In this document: positions 1 to 12,581 of the stretch, one piece after another
Numbering within the stretch: position 1 is the first letter of the stretch
How the letters are laid out: each line of letters starts with the position of its first letter
Source of the DNA: Acanthochromis polyacanthus
Lineage: Eukaryota > Chordata > Actinopteri > Pomacentridae
Length of the DNA stretch: 64,000 nucleotides
Direction: 5' to 3'
Assembly (NCBI RefSeq): GCF_021347895.1
Contig: NC_067132.1
Span: forward strand, 12,950,995 to 13,014,994
Program-made: the position numbers and the translations under genes
The notes under the pieces: generated by a model
What the model was told of the DNA's origin: nothing
What the model saw: only the letters and a program-made list of their open reading frames with translations
Database searches by the model: none

Positions 1-1394
1 CTGCTACAGTCCATCAGTTGGCCGGGGAGAGGGGGCTCACATGACACAACAATACCGGGTTTAAGACAGAAACACACACAGGTAAACACACACCGGCCCG
101 CAAATCAGATGTAAGGTTCTGGTCACTGCTGTTCAATTGCAGTAATAGCTCAGGTTGTCAGCGGATGCCTCCTGGGGCCTGTAACCCTCTCTGCCTTCTT
201 GCTGCATAACTAAGCACCTGGTTCATTTGATACATGACATCTGACGTAAACTTCAAGCATGGGTGACCAGCAGGCTGCCCAATCCTTAGTTTTTCTGTTC
301 TTTATCCCCCTGCACAAGTTTTCCCTCAGCTGTACATGTTCATTATCACTCTGTTGTCTTTGTTGGCCCAGTGTAGACACACTCCCAATGCCACCAAGGG
401 ACCAAGTTTTTCCAAAGCTCAACATCCCTTGTGACATTTACACCATATAAACATCTCGTACTTGTGAAAGTCTTCAAACAAAACAATCATACTTCTTACC
501 ACTCTGGTCGTAGCAGCGAGGGTGTCCAGCAGAGAGCTCAACTAACTCCTCCTTTCTTTACAGAACAGCTGTTTTGGCTGCTGTTGCTTTGCCATCCAAA
601 TGTAAGCAAGCATACGCGCTCTCTTTGTCCCTGAGGAGCTGCAATGTTCCCCATTGTTCAGCTCCGACAACTCCCTGAGTGGCTGACACAGCGCTTTCGG
701 AATTGGTGGTGGAAAAATTAGTGTTGCACAGTAAACACAAAAAGGTGTTAATTGCAATTTCAGGAATGTTTTTGGTGGTTTGGTAGAGCGCTGGGAACAC
801 TGGGCGGTTTCTGCAGCGCCACAAGAACTTAAAGCCTCCTTCCTTTTAAAAATATTATTTTAAGATGTACACGGACAAGCATGATTTGTGGAACCACATA
901 TCACAGACCTACAAGTTATGTACAGAGTAAGAGTGTAGTATGCATGTTTCTAACTTTAAGCAAACACACAATGACAATGGACTCTGTGGTAAAGAAGGAG
1001 AGATGTTGCTTTAGATTTAAAACTTGTAAAAGGAACAATAATTACATATTCAAAGATATTGATTTTTTTTTAGGAAAAGAGTTAATGAAGTTTTATGTGG
1101 AAAATAAAATGACACACAAGTCATTACTCACACTAGAGTAGTGTTAAGTGTCCTAATGGCTAAAGGGACCTTTAAATATCTCCTACAAATTCCTAAATTA
1201 GATAATAAACGGGATGTTGTTTAACACTATACTACATGAGTATCACCTTGTACAATTGTAGAAGTTTTAACCATTTAAATTCTAACTAATCTTTAATAAC
1301 TATAAAACTAATTATTTAAACAGTCTGTCTATTATGGTTAGCAAAATATTTGTTGTTAATCCAGCATTCTTTACTTGTACACACTTCAGCTGTT

Positions 1395-1830
1395 TACCCA
1401 TTGCTGTTGTAACTCATTATTTCAACTATATATCCATTTCTTTAAACTTAATTATTCCAATTGCTGATCCATTATTTTTTTTAGCTATTTCAACTATTTT
1501 TCCTTTACTAATAGCTCATTATTGCAACTGTTCACATATATTTTTAGCTAACTACTTCAACTGCTTATCCATTACTTTTAGTTCATTATTTTACCTGTTT
1601 ATCTATTACTTTCAACTGACGATTCAAATGCTGTTATAACCTTTATTTCTTTCAAGCAATAATCTATTTCTTTTAGCTATTTCAATCGTTTAACTAATTT
1701 CAAGTCTCCATCCATTTAGTGCAGCTAATTATTTTAACTTTATTCAATGCATTTAGCTAAATATTTTAAATGTTTATCTAGCCCTTTAAAATAACTCTTC
1801 CACTGTTTATCTGTTACTTTTAGAATTTTT
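1395..1830. repeat. Degenerate minisatellite, unit about 33-35 bp
   Basis: A loosely conserved unit recurs about a dozen times: a ttcaact core, then a ttatccatt core, then acttttagct. The spacing of the caact cores between about 1420 and 1600 is 33, 34, 33, 34 and about 35 bases. The units have drifted and carry small indels. The block is strongly T-rich on the plus strand. Confidence 0.6.
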
Positions 1831-2930
1831 TTTCAACTGCCATACAAGGACCTCTGTTTGGGAAGCACTGATACAGGCAGCGCTGTCTCACTAGCTTCCA
1901 TTCTTTACACTTAAAGTTCATAAATCTGTTTGGAAGACACCAACCACAACCTTTTTAATGAAGCAGCAGTCATAAAAACCTTGTACAGCTCAGACAAAGT
2001 CTCTCCAACACTAAAAGAAGGGAAGGTCACCTGAAAGGAGCTAATTAAAACAATTTCAATATTTGAAAAGTGCTTGTCCAGCATTGATTCAGGAATTGGC
2101 AGTGAATTTTATGAAGCTAAATTCAACGTAAAATGCACACACTGTCACACTTCACTGTTCCTGACACTGGCTGAGGGCTCTACAGTGTGGAGCAGGAAAA
2201 GGAAGGAAATCAGCTGTTATCCACTAGCTGTGGTGAAGTACACAATCCTGACACAAGATGTTGTTTGTTCGAGGCAGTACGTCATCAGAAATCAGAACAA
2301 CCTCGACACCGAAGGAAGCTGCAGATATTTGAAGTGAGAAGGAAAAGCAGAGAGTTCGGAGCAGCAGCGAAGACAGTGAAACAGAGTGTGAGTCAATGAG
2401 AGCACTGGCTGTCCAGGAGTGGTGTGCTGTACTGACAAGCTGCCAGATGATCTCAGCCCAGTGGTTCAGTGCCTGGCTCAGAGGGCCCCGGGCACGCACA
2501 GCTCTGCTGGCTGTCAAACCAAAGCTGTGTGCCTGATTTGACAGAGTGACCATTGTGAAGAATGCAGCCAATGTACAATGGCTGCATTCTGTTTGCTTCG
2601 CTTTCACACTCTCCCCCGCTTCCAAAATACCCCCACAGGACAAAACAGAAACACACATTGTATCAGTTGGTGCATTTCACCAAATTAACTTACAGTACCA
2701 CAAGTATAAACACCGAGGTTTTCAGATGTCAGATCTTGAAAATATCTTTCCTTCCTGGTGTTGTGGGCACAATTTGTTATTAAAATGTAGATGAAGCACC
2801 CACCACTAATAATCAGTTACTCAGTATATTACACAAGCTGCCTTTTAGTGGCCAGTGTGGCCACAAGACAGTCTGGAAAATGATCATACATAATGTTAAA
2901 ACACAAAGCGACAGAGGCAGAATAGTTATA

Positions 2931-3513
2931 CAGTGGTCCCTCGTCTGTCATGGGGGTTACATGCCAGACCTCCCACCCATATTTCGATAAAATACTGTTG
3001 TAATACGTTTTAATTACTATTTTTTTAACATTGTTTTCAAATTTTTAGGCTAGAAAATGCTTATTTTACCACAAAAAAAATTAAAATAATGTAGCAATCA
3101 GAGCCAGTCACTATGACTGAACTGTTCTGCAATGCACCATGGGAGACAGGTATGTTGGGGGTCTACATGTCATTATTGTAGTTTTTGTTAGTGTTACAGT
3201 GTTATTAGTGTCTGTGTTTTATTGTGTTTTTGTGGTGTAGTCAGCCTAGTTAATTTGGTTAAGTGTTATGCTGTCAGGACCGTGAGTGTGAAGTGTGTTT
3301 GATGACTTCCTACAACATTTGCTAGGTCTGAGTGTGTCAAAATAAAAGCATCTGCCAGTTGCAGAGTACATAAAGGGCAGATATCCTTTCTCCGGCGTCA
3401 TTCTTCAACGCAGCTAGCCACAATAATAAATATATAAAAATTATGATATAGTGAAAAATCTGTGCTACAGCGGGACCACAAGAAGTGAACCGCGATATGG
3501 CGAGGGACCACTA
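2931..3513. mobile_element. Tigger/pogo-like MITE
   Basis: The left end cagtggtccctcg (2931-2943) follows a TA, and the right end cgagggaccact(a) (3501-3513) is its complement with one change at the last base. The bases after it are CA where TA is expected. Such CAGTGGTCCCTCG ends are typical of TcMar-Tigger-like non-autonomous elements common in fish. The 583-bp interior has no transposase frame. It lies in mmp16 intron 4. Confidence 0.75.
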
Positions 3514-6500
3514 CACAATCAACATACTCAACAATGTTACTTTTGGAGAAATGTAACAAAACTACAAGTCTAATATCATCATAATATCATCCATTTGCAA
3601 TGTTCTCTCAAAATGTCTTACTTCAAAGCAAATTTATCATATTCATAAACCTATTCTTCTCAAAAGGTGTTTGTAAAAGTGCTTCCTTACTTCAAAAACA
3701 CCACAAAGACCAGTGGAAACTTCAAGTAGCCTCACCCTCAGTGTGGTTATCCGTAGCGTTAATCAAAGCCCCGACCCTGTAGTATTACAGCACTATCCAC
3801 TGAGTTACACTATCCTGCAGAGGAAAAGACTGTGCTGCTCTCCTCCCTCCCCTCTTCTTCTATTCCCTTTCTTTTGGTCTGTCCTCTCTCTCTCTGCTCC
3901 TCTCGCTCTAGGCTGTTGACACTGGTTGAGCAACACTTGTGCTGCTGAATCTATTACATTTAATTCTCACAAGCTTGTCAGAGAACAAAACCCCGACTGA
4001 TGAGAGCAACATACGTACACTGGAGTAATTATTTATTTACAGAGGCTGCTACAGACTGAAATTCGGTGTGTGGAACGTTGCCAGCGATCCAAATATTGGT
4101 CGCTCCTGTGGACTCGGGGTAAATAAAACAGCAGAACTGAGGGGAAAAAAACTAAGGCTGCCATCCAAAGGACATCTTTTATTCTTGTCATGTTTATCTC
4201 TTCGCTGCACCTGTGAGCGAGACAGGGATGTGCGTACATTTTCATTGTAATCATTAATCATTAATAATGCATTGGCTATGGTAAGTGCAGCGATGGTGTA
4301 TGCATGCGTGCATTTGAATACACTTCAGCAGCTCAGTCTGTAGTAATGTTACTTCACCAGAAAAATGCTGGAGGTAACTGTCTGAACTCACCTTGTACCA
4401 GTCAGCAAGACAGATAATGGTAGTAGAATTTTAAATAAAACCATGAAAAACTCAACATAGTATACATATATTGTGTAGACCCTCTTAAATTCAGAAAGTA
4501 AGTTCAGCAAAGATGTGAGGACTGGACCAACACTGGAAGATACCATTCTTCATCTTTGTTTCTACTCTTCAAATAACGATTATTTCTTTAAAGAGTTGCA
4601 CTTCAACACTTCTTTCCGTTCGTCTGACACTTCAACTTTACTTAAATTGACACTTCAGGTTCTTTCAGTGCTTCCGGTTTCAGTGCCATATCAACTTCTT
4701 GAAGTGTTTCTACTCTGGCAGTCACTTTGACTACAATAACATTTCAGCCATTGCAACCTTTCAGCTATATTCAAATGTTTCAACTGCAAAATTCAGCCTT
4801 CTACTTTCTCCACGTTTGCGTAGAGTAAAAGGATTTCCTGTTTTGTCGAAACTCTTCTTGCTTTTATGATTGGATCAACTGAAGCAGCATTATGAGGTGC
4901 GATTTTCTCCCAGGATGCAGAGCTAGAAATCAGATATTTACAGACACGTGCTGTCTTTGTGAATGTGTTTCAGAGCGTCTAGCCTCAGGTCTTAATGTAA
5001 GTAGGTTACAAGTGACAGTCTGGGTTTGGAGCATTTCCCTTGAATGATCTAAACAGGAAGAAAGGTTGAGATCTCACTGATGCCACAGAGTCCTTGTAAA
5101 TCAGTAAATTATTTAATTAGAAATACCTAACATTGATGACAACATTGCTATTTCCATCTTCAAAACACAGAAATATGCACAAGATGAGTAATATTTCTTC
5201 AAGAATGTTTTGAAGAGAAGGAGGCATACTCTGGGCAGGACTGTTGACACTGTTTGTTTGCTAAGGATTATGGGTACGAGGTTATGACAGCATCTGACTG
5301 GCTAGTGGGAGGGCAAGCCTCCCCAGGTGCGCGATTTGTGTGCCTCTGAGTGTGTGAGTGCGTGAGTGTGTGTATTCATGTGAGGGGGCGGAAGAGAGTA
5401 CTGCCACCCACGAGGAAGTTGATGCCGCTGTCAGTAGGCGGCCGTCTATTTCTAGTGGCAACCTGGTGGGCAGGAACGCATGGTGATATCTCTGCTTTCT
5501 CTTCTCTTCGTTTCTTTTGTCTTTGAGAAAGTGTGAAAGCAATGATTTAAATCGTCCATCTCTCTCCAAAGCGGTAATCGGAGATGCAAAAGTGGTTATG
5601 TAATCACCAAAGGCATATTCGTAAACATAAACGAGGTATTAAAGATTCTGGATCCAAATTCAAGCGGTAGTAAAAACATGATAAAGAAGCTTTGCTGTTA
5701 TCTAACACCTGTGCAATTGTCACTGCATATATAAACAAAAATATAAGACCATACTTCACATAAATTTATTGACTTTCTGCCATGGAATAAATGCTCATCC
5801 TTTACCTCAACCCTCCATGTTACTCCTGTTTTTCATATGCCTCTTATTTGATGATTTGATGACACGGGTACAGGCGATCCTTTCACTGATCCTCACGCCA
5901 CCAGGAGCGACCACAACGCATTTTTTATAGCTTTCTTTCCTTACTTCTGCACATCTAAATTTTTGACACAAGCAGCTAGTCTTATCGGTAATAATCTCTA
6001 ATTCTGACTTTCATTACGGTTGTATTTGTATCTCTACAAAAACAACAACAGTTCTTTGCTAGCATTTGAATGGTGTACATGAGTTGGGCTGTTTTAGTTT
6101 AGTGCTTTTCAATGTACAAATGTCTTTCTCATCACATCACTCCCAGCAAGGATGTGAAAAAGAGACACAAGGAAGACACAAGTTGACGGAAGAAACAAAT
6201 CTGCCAAATGAGAATCCCATCGTTCCATAGGGCCAGTTTAAAGTAACACCAATGACTTATTACGTGCGGCACACCTCCTGTCAAATCGAACCAGCACCCA
6301 TTTTAGAGAAAAATTCTGCACTGGATACAGTTGAATTTTCCCATTCTAAGCTCCTTCTCTTTCTTCTCTCGTCTTCTCAAGGTGCATTTAAGCAACAGGA
6401 ACATCCTCTGTGATGGTGGAGGGAGAGCAATTTTTGGGTCTTTGGAGTCTTTGGAGGGGAGAGGATGGGAGGAAGCATAAGTTAGCATAATGAAAAGCAG

Positions 6501-6625
6501 CCCTGAACATCCCTGAACAGTATTTGCAGCTCTTCCTGTCAGGTCACGTACAGCCCCTTCCCTACTCAATGTTATGACAGCCTGTATCTAGCCTGAGAGA
6601 CAAAGCCCAGGGTTAAAAAAGCATT

Positions 6626-6637
6626 GGGGGGGGGGGG
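6626..6637. repeat. Poly-G tract (12 bp)
   Basis: An uninterrupted run of 12 G on the plus strand lies in mmp16 intron 4. Confidence 0.9.
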
Positions 6638-6911
6638 CTCCTTCAACATACAGAGCTATATGCACTACACCATACTTCACAGATATACATCGTATAGTAT
6701 AGTGTATGCTGTATATATGTATGTAGTATATTATATATGACTGTATAGTCATCATGACGTTCCTATACTGGATTGCACAACATCACACACTGATCTATTA
6801 TATTACACAGGATCATATCACAGTGTTACATCATGTAATGTCAACCGTCATCCAGGATCCTTGAGATAAACTGCCTACAATATAGTGAGTTCTTCCAGCA
6901 CCCTTGAACAT

Positions 6912-6912
<1 letters not shown>

Positions 6913-7004
<92 letters not shown>
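6913..7004. repeat. (GT)46 microsatellite
   Basis: This is a perfect dinucleotide tract of 92 bp. It produces long spurious frames of alternating His-Thr or Cys-Val residues. In mmp16 pre-mRNA it would read (CA)n in intron 4. Confidence 0.98.
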
Positions 7005-7006
<2 letters not shown>

Positions 7007-7469
7007 CTGAGCTGTTTTACCGCCTGTGTCCTCCCACAAAACCATTCGACTTACAGTAACCCAGCCATCAATACTGTTCCTACTGCCTGCCCAAATGTAG
7101 CCATGCCGGTCGTAGACTCGCACATGCACATGTTTCCAGTAAAAGATAAAGATCTACTCCGGTGGTAAGAAAAAGCATCTGAATCTCCCCATTTATTTTC
7201 TCTGGGAGCTAGCGACAGGCAGCGGCAGAGTTAGGGAGATAGAAGGACAAAGATAGAGACTGAAGGACGCAGGAAAGATTAAAAGTCTTTACAGAAACAG
7301 CAAAATCATGAAGGAAGGTGTTTTGTTGGCAACCTTGAAAGAACGAGGAATTATTTAACTTCCGGATCATCCTTTGATTTAACAAGAGCTTAAAGACCCC
7401 TTGAAAACCTAATATTATATGTACATTTTCAGTCCACTCAATATTGTAATGTATTATTATGTACAGGTC

Positions 7470-7530
7470 ATCAAATTTAAAATCCAACTCCTTATTTACG
7501 CAGATGACACGCTTCTTTTCCCTATAGAAT
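7470..7530 (+). pseudogene. Degenerate LINE reverse transcriptase fragment (YADD box)
   Basis: The plus-strand frame reads IKFKIQLLIYADDTLLFPIE and then hits a stop at 7530-7532, with further stops downstream. YADD followed by TLLF is the catalytic box of non-LTR reverse transcriptases of the L1/Tx1 kind. The following 150 bases look similarly decayed. This is a short dead fragment in mmp16 intron 4. Confidence 0.6.
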
Positions 7531-10500
7531 GACTACAAATACTGAATCTGTAAAGAAATCTACATTAAAGAAACGGGACGTACATTTTAAATGGCATGGA
7601 GTCTGCAGAGTTACACAAATGTTTTATGGAAACATGAGACTCCCAGAGTTTAAAAAGTCATTTTAAGCCACTGATCGTTCATTTCCAATCCAAATTCTGC
7701 TTAGACAAAGAGCTTATGTGAAGCTTTTGAGGTTTTGCCCTTTCCTATAGTTTCTTATGCATTTTGTGCATGTAAAAAGGTCTTCAGATTTAAAAGATCC
7801 ACACAAATCATCCCCCATAAAAACACACTGCTCCTTACCTGCTTCAACGCATCATTCGAAGTCCAGGCTTTTCTTTCATTACTTGTGTACATCACCATGT
7901 CATGTATTTGCGTAAGCTAGTGTGGCATGCCAAACAAAGAATCAGCAGCTGCTTTACAGTTATTTTTATGCTTCTACTCGAGACAGTTGACCTATCAGAG
8001 CAGACTGGGCTTTTTAGAAAGAGGTCCTAAAGTGACAACAGCTAAAACTGAGCATTTTTAGTGAGTAGAGGTGCTGCAGCAATGTACAGTCTAAGAACAA
8101 CATGTTTATAGAACATAAAACTCCGTACACGTAATCTACATGACCCCAAAAACAAAATCAGAAACTTTAAAATGTGCATCGGCTCTTTGATGTGAACATT
8201 ATTAGTGATTATGAGGAAACAACAAATGTTTTCCCAAGAATTTCAGAGCTTTATCTGATCCCAGTACAAAGTTGGTGTTGCCAAGTAATCTACTTAACAA
8301 TGCACCACAGAGCCCCAGAAAACACTGAGACTATCTGTCGAATCATACTGGAAATAGACTGTGAAAGGCACTTCCATTTGATTAAAGTAAATAATGCTCA
8401 GGGTTTCGGTGAGATATGAGGCTCTACCCGCTCCAATAAAGAAAGTGGAACAGAAATCTATGTGGAACTGAGCTCAGCAAGTATTTTCATGGCTTAGTAA
8501 AGCTCACACTTCACTTGAGGTCAATATCTTTAACATTTAAAAAGATCTACAGAGACACATAGAAAACAGCGACTCTACCTCTTAACATTACTAAGCCCTT
8601 TTTTGCTAAGAGGATGGCACTAAAAGGAGCCCCAGAACCAACCTGAACCAGCCATGTAGACAGAGAATATAATAGCAAATTACCACTAAAGAAAAGCAAA
8701 AGTAGATCATTTTCTGGGGTAGAACGACAAACGCAAACAAAACTGAAACACATGCAGCACCACATGAAATGACTAAAATAAAATACCTGATGAGAAATCT
8801 AAAAAATGCCATAATAGTATATAGCCTGAGAGTATAGTCTGACAGCAGACATGTAGACCACACACTCCAGACTAACTCAACTTCCTAAAACGTTGTCTGA
8901 ACAACATTCTTTCCAACATTTGGAAAAATATACACAAGTAAGACTTTAATGTCTGGACAACGAGGTGAAATAACTCTTAAATCTGGGGAAGTGCTGGCTG
9001 TTAAGTATGTTACTGCCTGCCACAAAAACCCGACACCCAGAGGGAAATATCATCAAGTCAATCAAGCACATAAAGTGGATTTTTACATTTCCGCTATTTG
9101 GGGATATGCAGTCACTCGCATATCTGAGTCAAATTTGTTTTTATTCTTGTTTTGCCAGTTTGTTTTGTAGTCATTATTATTTCAAAAGCTTTAACAGTGC
9201 TTTGGAAACGCATCAGGCCAACCAAAGGCACTGAACGTAATGGAGAGAGTGAGTGCAAGAATGACAAGTGAGGAACAACAGAGAAAGAGAAACAGGGTGG
9301 AAAAGACAGAGTGCACTGCTTCCTCCTCATCACCCAGTAGGAGTAGCAGCCTAAAAATAAACCTGCAAGGACACCATATGCTCCTCTATTCCTCAACTAC
9401 TCTTCCGTTATCCTCTCTTGTGTTCTACCTGCTCCTGAGTTTCTCTTATTTCCTCTTCTATTTTCTTTCTTTACAGTGTCTTGACTCGACAGAGGCTGCT
9501 CCAGATAACAATGCCGGCCGCGGAGAAGACAGAAATTGATCCCCTTTCATAGTCAACTGGTAAAAACACCTTAAATGACAGCTGCTTTGAATGGGCAACC
9601 GAGTAGCTTCGACATCGATGATGAACTGTTCTGCCAATCGACGTCAAGACGCCAAGTTTTCTCCCATGACCATCAATCAAATCAGTTGATTGATGTTGTG
9701 TCCGACCCAACATCTCCTCCCTCAGCCAATCATCACTCAGTTATCGAGTGCCCCACCGACCCAGCCCCCGTTGTCTAATCCCATTACCTGGAAACATAAA
9801 TTCTTGCCATATTTTTTCTCCTGGTGGCTGTGTGTTTTCCTAACCTCTTTGGTTCATTTTGGGGGCAAGGGTGAAGAACATAATAAAGCCCTGGAATCTC
9901 TCATTTCCTGTGTGTAGGTCTAGCTCGCATGCTGTGTTGTTACATAGTTTTTCCACTGATATTACTGGAGGCTGGAGGTCCTTGACATAGACATACCAGG
10001 CCTTATAAGTCACCCTCGCGTGAAACTGGGTGTTTGTGTACAGTCATGGTATGCACTAGTGGTGATATTTTTTTCTCCGGGTGCCAGGCTGCTTTTTTTT
10101 TGTCTTTTTGTAAAATCCAATCAGCCTCAGCGCGACTGAAAGTCTAAATGGAATCCGTCTTATCTATTCCTGCGTGAATCGCTTTGATTTCTCACAAAGA
10201 AAAACATGGCAGCCTCAGCCCACAAAGATGACCTTGTGATAAAGCACAGATGAGCTCTCCGCTTGTTCGCCTTTTTTGTTGCGCACAAGTGGAAAAGCGG
10301 AAAACAAAAACGCCTTTTGCAAATGCGCTCCCTTTGAAAAGTGGTCGTGGCATGCTGAGATCTGGTGAAAAGACAATCTAATCATCTCCATCTCCAGTTC
10401 CAGTTCTTTTCTTCCTTATCCCGCATTCGCACTAAATCCCCCCACAATCCTCTCCTCTCTGCCCTCCCAGGCTCTGCCTCTGTATCCCCATTTCACTTTT

Positions 10501-12059
10501 TCCATGATGCTACATGCAACCATATTTCATCCTCTTACTCTCCCTGCATAATTTTCCCTTTTCAGCCTCTACTCTCCCCCAGCGTAACCTATTATGTCTT
10601 TAGTTTTCTCTCCCATGCGCCTATCTGTCCCTCCATCTATTGATCCCTCACAGCTATTCATCCATCAGGTTCTAAAGCCAAACAGTCAAAGCAGCTGAAA
10701 GAGCTCCAGAACCACTTTCTGTTTTGGCCGTAGGGTTGTTGCACTCTGAATGGGAGTATTGGCTGATCACCCACCCCCTCACGCTGCTTCCCTGTTGTCT
10801 CTCGCTGTGCATCATCCTGGCTAAAATAACACCAGGAGCTATCATTGTGCAATCCTTAACACAATAATGTGCAAATTCTCACAGTGTGAGATAAAATGAA
10901 ACGGAGCGAGAGAAAGAGATGTAGAACAGATGAAAAAGCTCCAAGAACAGTCAGTCAGTGTGTTTCATTTTAATATGACTTCGTCTTTCTTCGACGGCTC
11001 AAAGGCATGAGGGAAAGGAAGTGCCCGGTTTAAGGTGCCAGCAGGTTTGAGATTAAGTAACAGTGTTATCTATCTCTAGAATGGATGCACAAATCAAATC
11101 CTCCTGAAAGCTGCTCTGTTTAACAGCATCTACTCTATGTACGTGGATGCAACCAGGTTATATTTATCCAATTTACTTTCCCCACCCAATAGATACATGT
11201 TTGTTAACGCTTGTTAACAAGAGTCGATGTGAACAAATGTGATACAGATTTTTATTATGATGGTATAAAACTTCAAAAAGAGCCAACAGTCAATCTCTAA
11301 TCCACTGCTGGAAATGTTTTTTCATTTAAATATTGCGTCAACAAATCCTTTCCCTCGACTACAAGCCCGCTTTGTTTTAAAGCAGCACCAAAAGCCAACG
11401 CACGCTTTGTAGTAAACACAAGGAAAGTGGCAGGCAGGGAGGAGCATGGGTAAATCCATCAGTTAGTATTCATAAAAAAAGAGGATCTCTCCAAAACTCT
11501 GTGTCAAACCCTCTTCACTCATGCAGTGTTCTTTTCAGGCACGGTATGTTGCACATAAAAGCTTCTGGAGGTTTGGCATGTGTGATGTGATCATGGAGTC
11601 CAGTGTCAGCCAGAGTTACTACACAGCATAGAGGAGGGGGTTTAGTGGGAAGCAGAGGCGATAACGCGAGCTTGATGTGGCTGAAAGTGAGATTCACTTC
11701 CCGAGAGCTTCCCTGATCTTTCGCAGTCGTGACACACAGATGACACCACTGCTGCTAAGGGGAAGGACAGTCTCATTTACATTCTATATAACAGCCATTT
11801 ATTGTGGCTATTGTACACCATGATAGGAAAAGTTGTGGGTATGTATTCATAAAGCTGACAAATTAAAAGGAAAATGAGGGCTGGTTGTGTGCAAACAGAC
11901 ACAATAAGGAAATGTGTACGAAATCGACTCATTAAGCATTCAGTGTAAATATATGAACTGCTTTCATACAGTGGATCACAGATAGTTCACACATCATTAC
12001 ATCTGATCTTTTATGATCTTGAATATGCAGCAATGTTTTTGTAGTATCTTGTACTGAAT

Positions 12060-12074
12060 CTTTTTTTTTTTTTT
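12060..12074. repeat. Poly-T tract
   Basis: An uninterrupted T run of about 15 lies in intron 4. On the minus strand it is an A run, which may be the tail of an old retrotransposon, but no element is recognisable next to it. Confidence 0.7.
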
Positions 12075-12343
12075 GCTAAAAATGGGTCTCAAAACCCCAC
12101 ATGATGTTATTAGTTGATGCACAGCTAAGAAATGGATGAAAGTGGAGTGTCAACAGATGGCTTAGTGTGTTTAGAAGTATGAAGAGCTGCAGCTGACATT
12201 CATTATCAGTGCATCCCACAAGTATGTTCTTAATCACTTCGTTTATCAAATGTCAAAAACTGGCAGCACTGAATGGCAAATATTACATCGGACAATCAAA
12301 AGTCGTGTTTATCTCTCATTTTGTCCGACAAATGTTCCAAAAA

Positions 12344-12581
12344 TCCATTCATCCATCCATTATCTATACACCGCTTAATCCTCATTCGAGGGACTGGAGT
12401 CTATTCCAGCTGATTTAGGGTGAAGGTACGGGACACTCTGGGCAGATCACCAGTCTATCACAGGGCTACATACACAGACAAACAATCACACTTCTATTCA
12501 CACCTACGGACTATTTAGAATCTCCAATTAACCTGAGCATGTTTTTGGACTGTGGGAGGAAGCTGAAGAACCCGGAGAAAA
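12344..12581 (-). mobile_element. Fish LINE/SINE-like repeat, 5'-truncated copy
   Basis: Read on the minus strand, this is the very common fish repeat with phrases such as cctcccacagtccaaaaaca, agccctgtgatagactggt and a tail of atggatggatgaatgga units. It is cut at its 5' side. An exact 10-bp direct repeat, gttccaaaaa, lies at 12334-12343 and 12582-12591, as expected for a target duplication from target-primed reverse transcription. The copy at 63895 belongs to the same family and shows its opposite end. Confidence 0.8.

Noticed and set aside
4560..4810. Recurring acttca and tttcag words suggesting a second degenerate tandem repeat.
   Set aside because: The spacing is irregular and the words are short; I could not define a unit.
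6875..7168. Frames of alternating His-Thr and Cys-Val on both strands.
   Set aside because: They are produced by the (GT)46 microsatellite.
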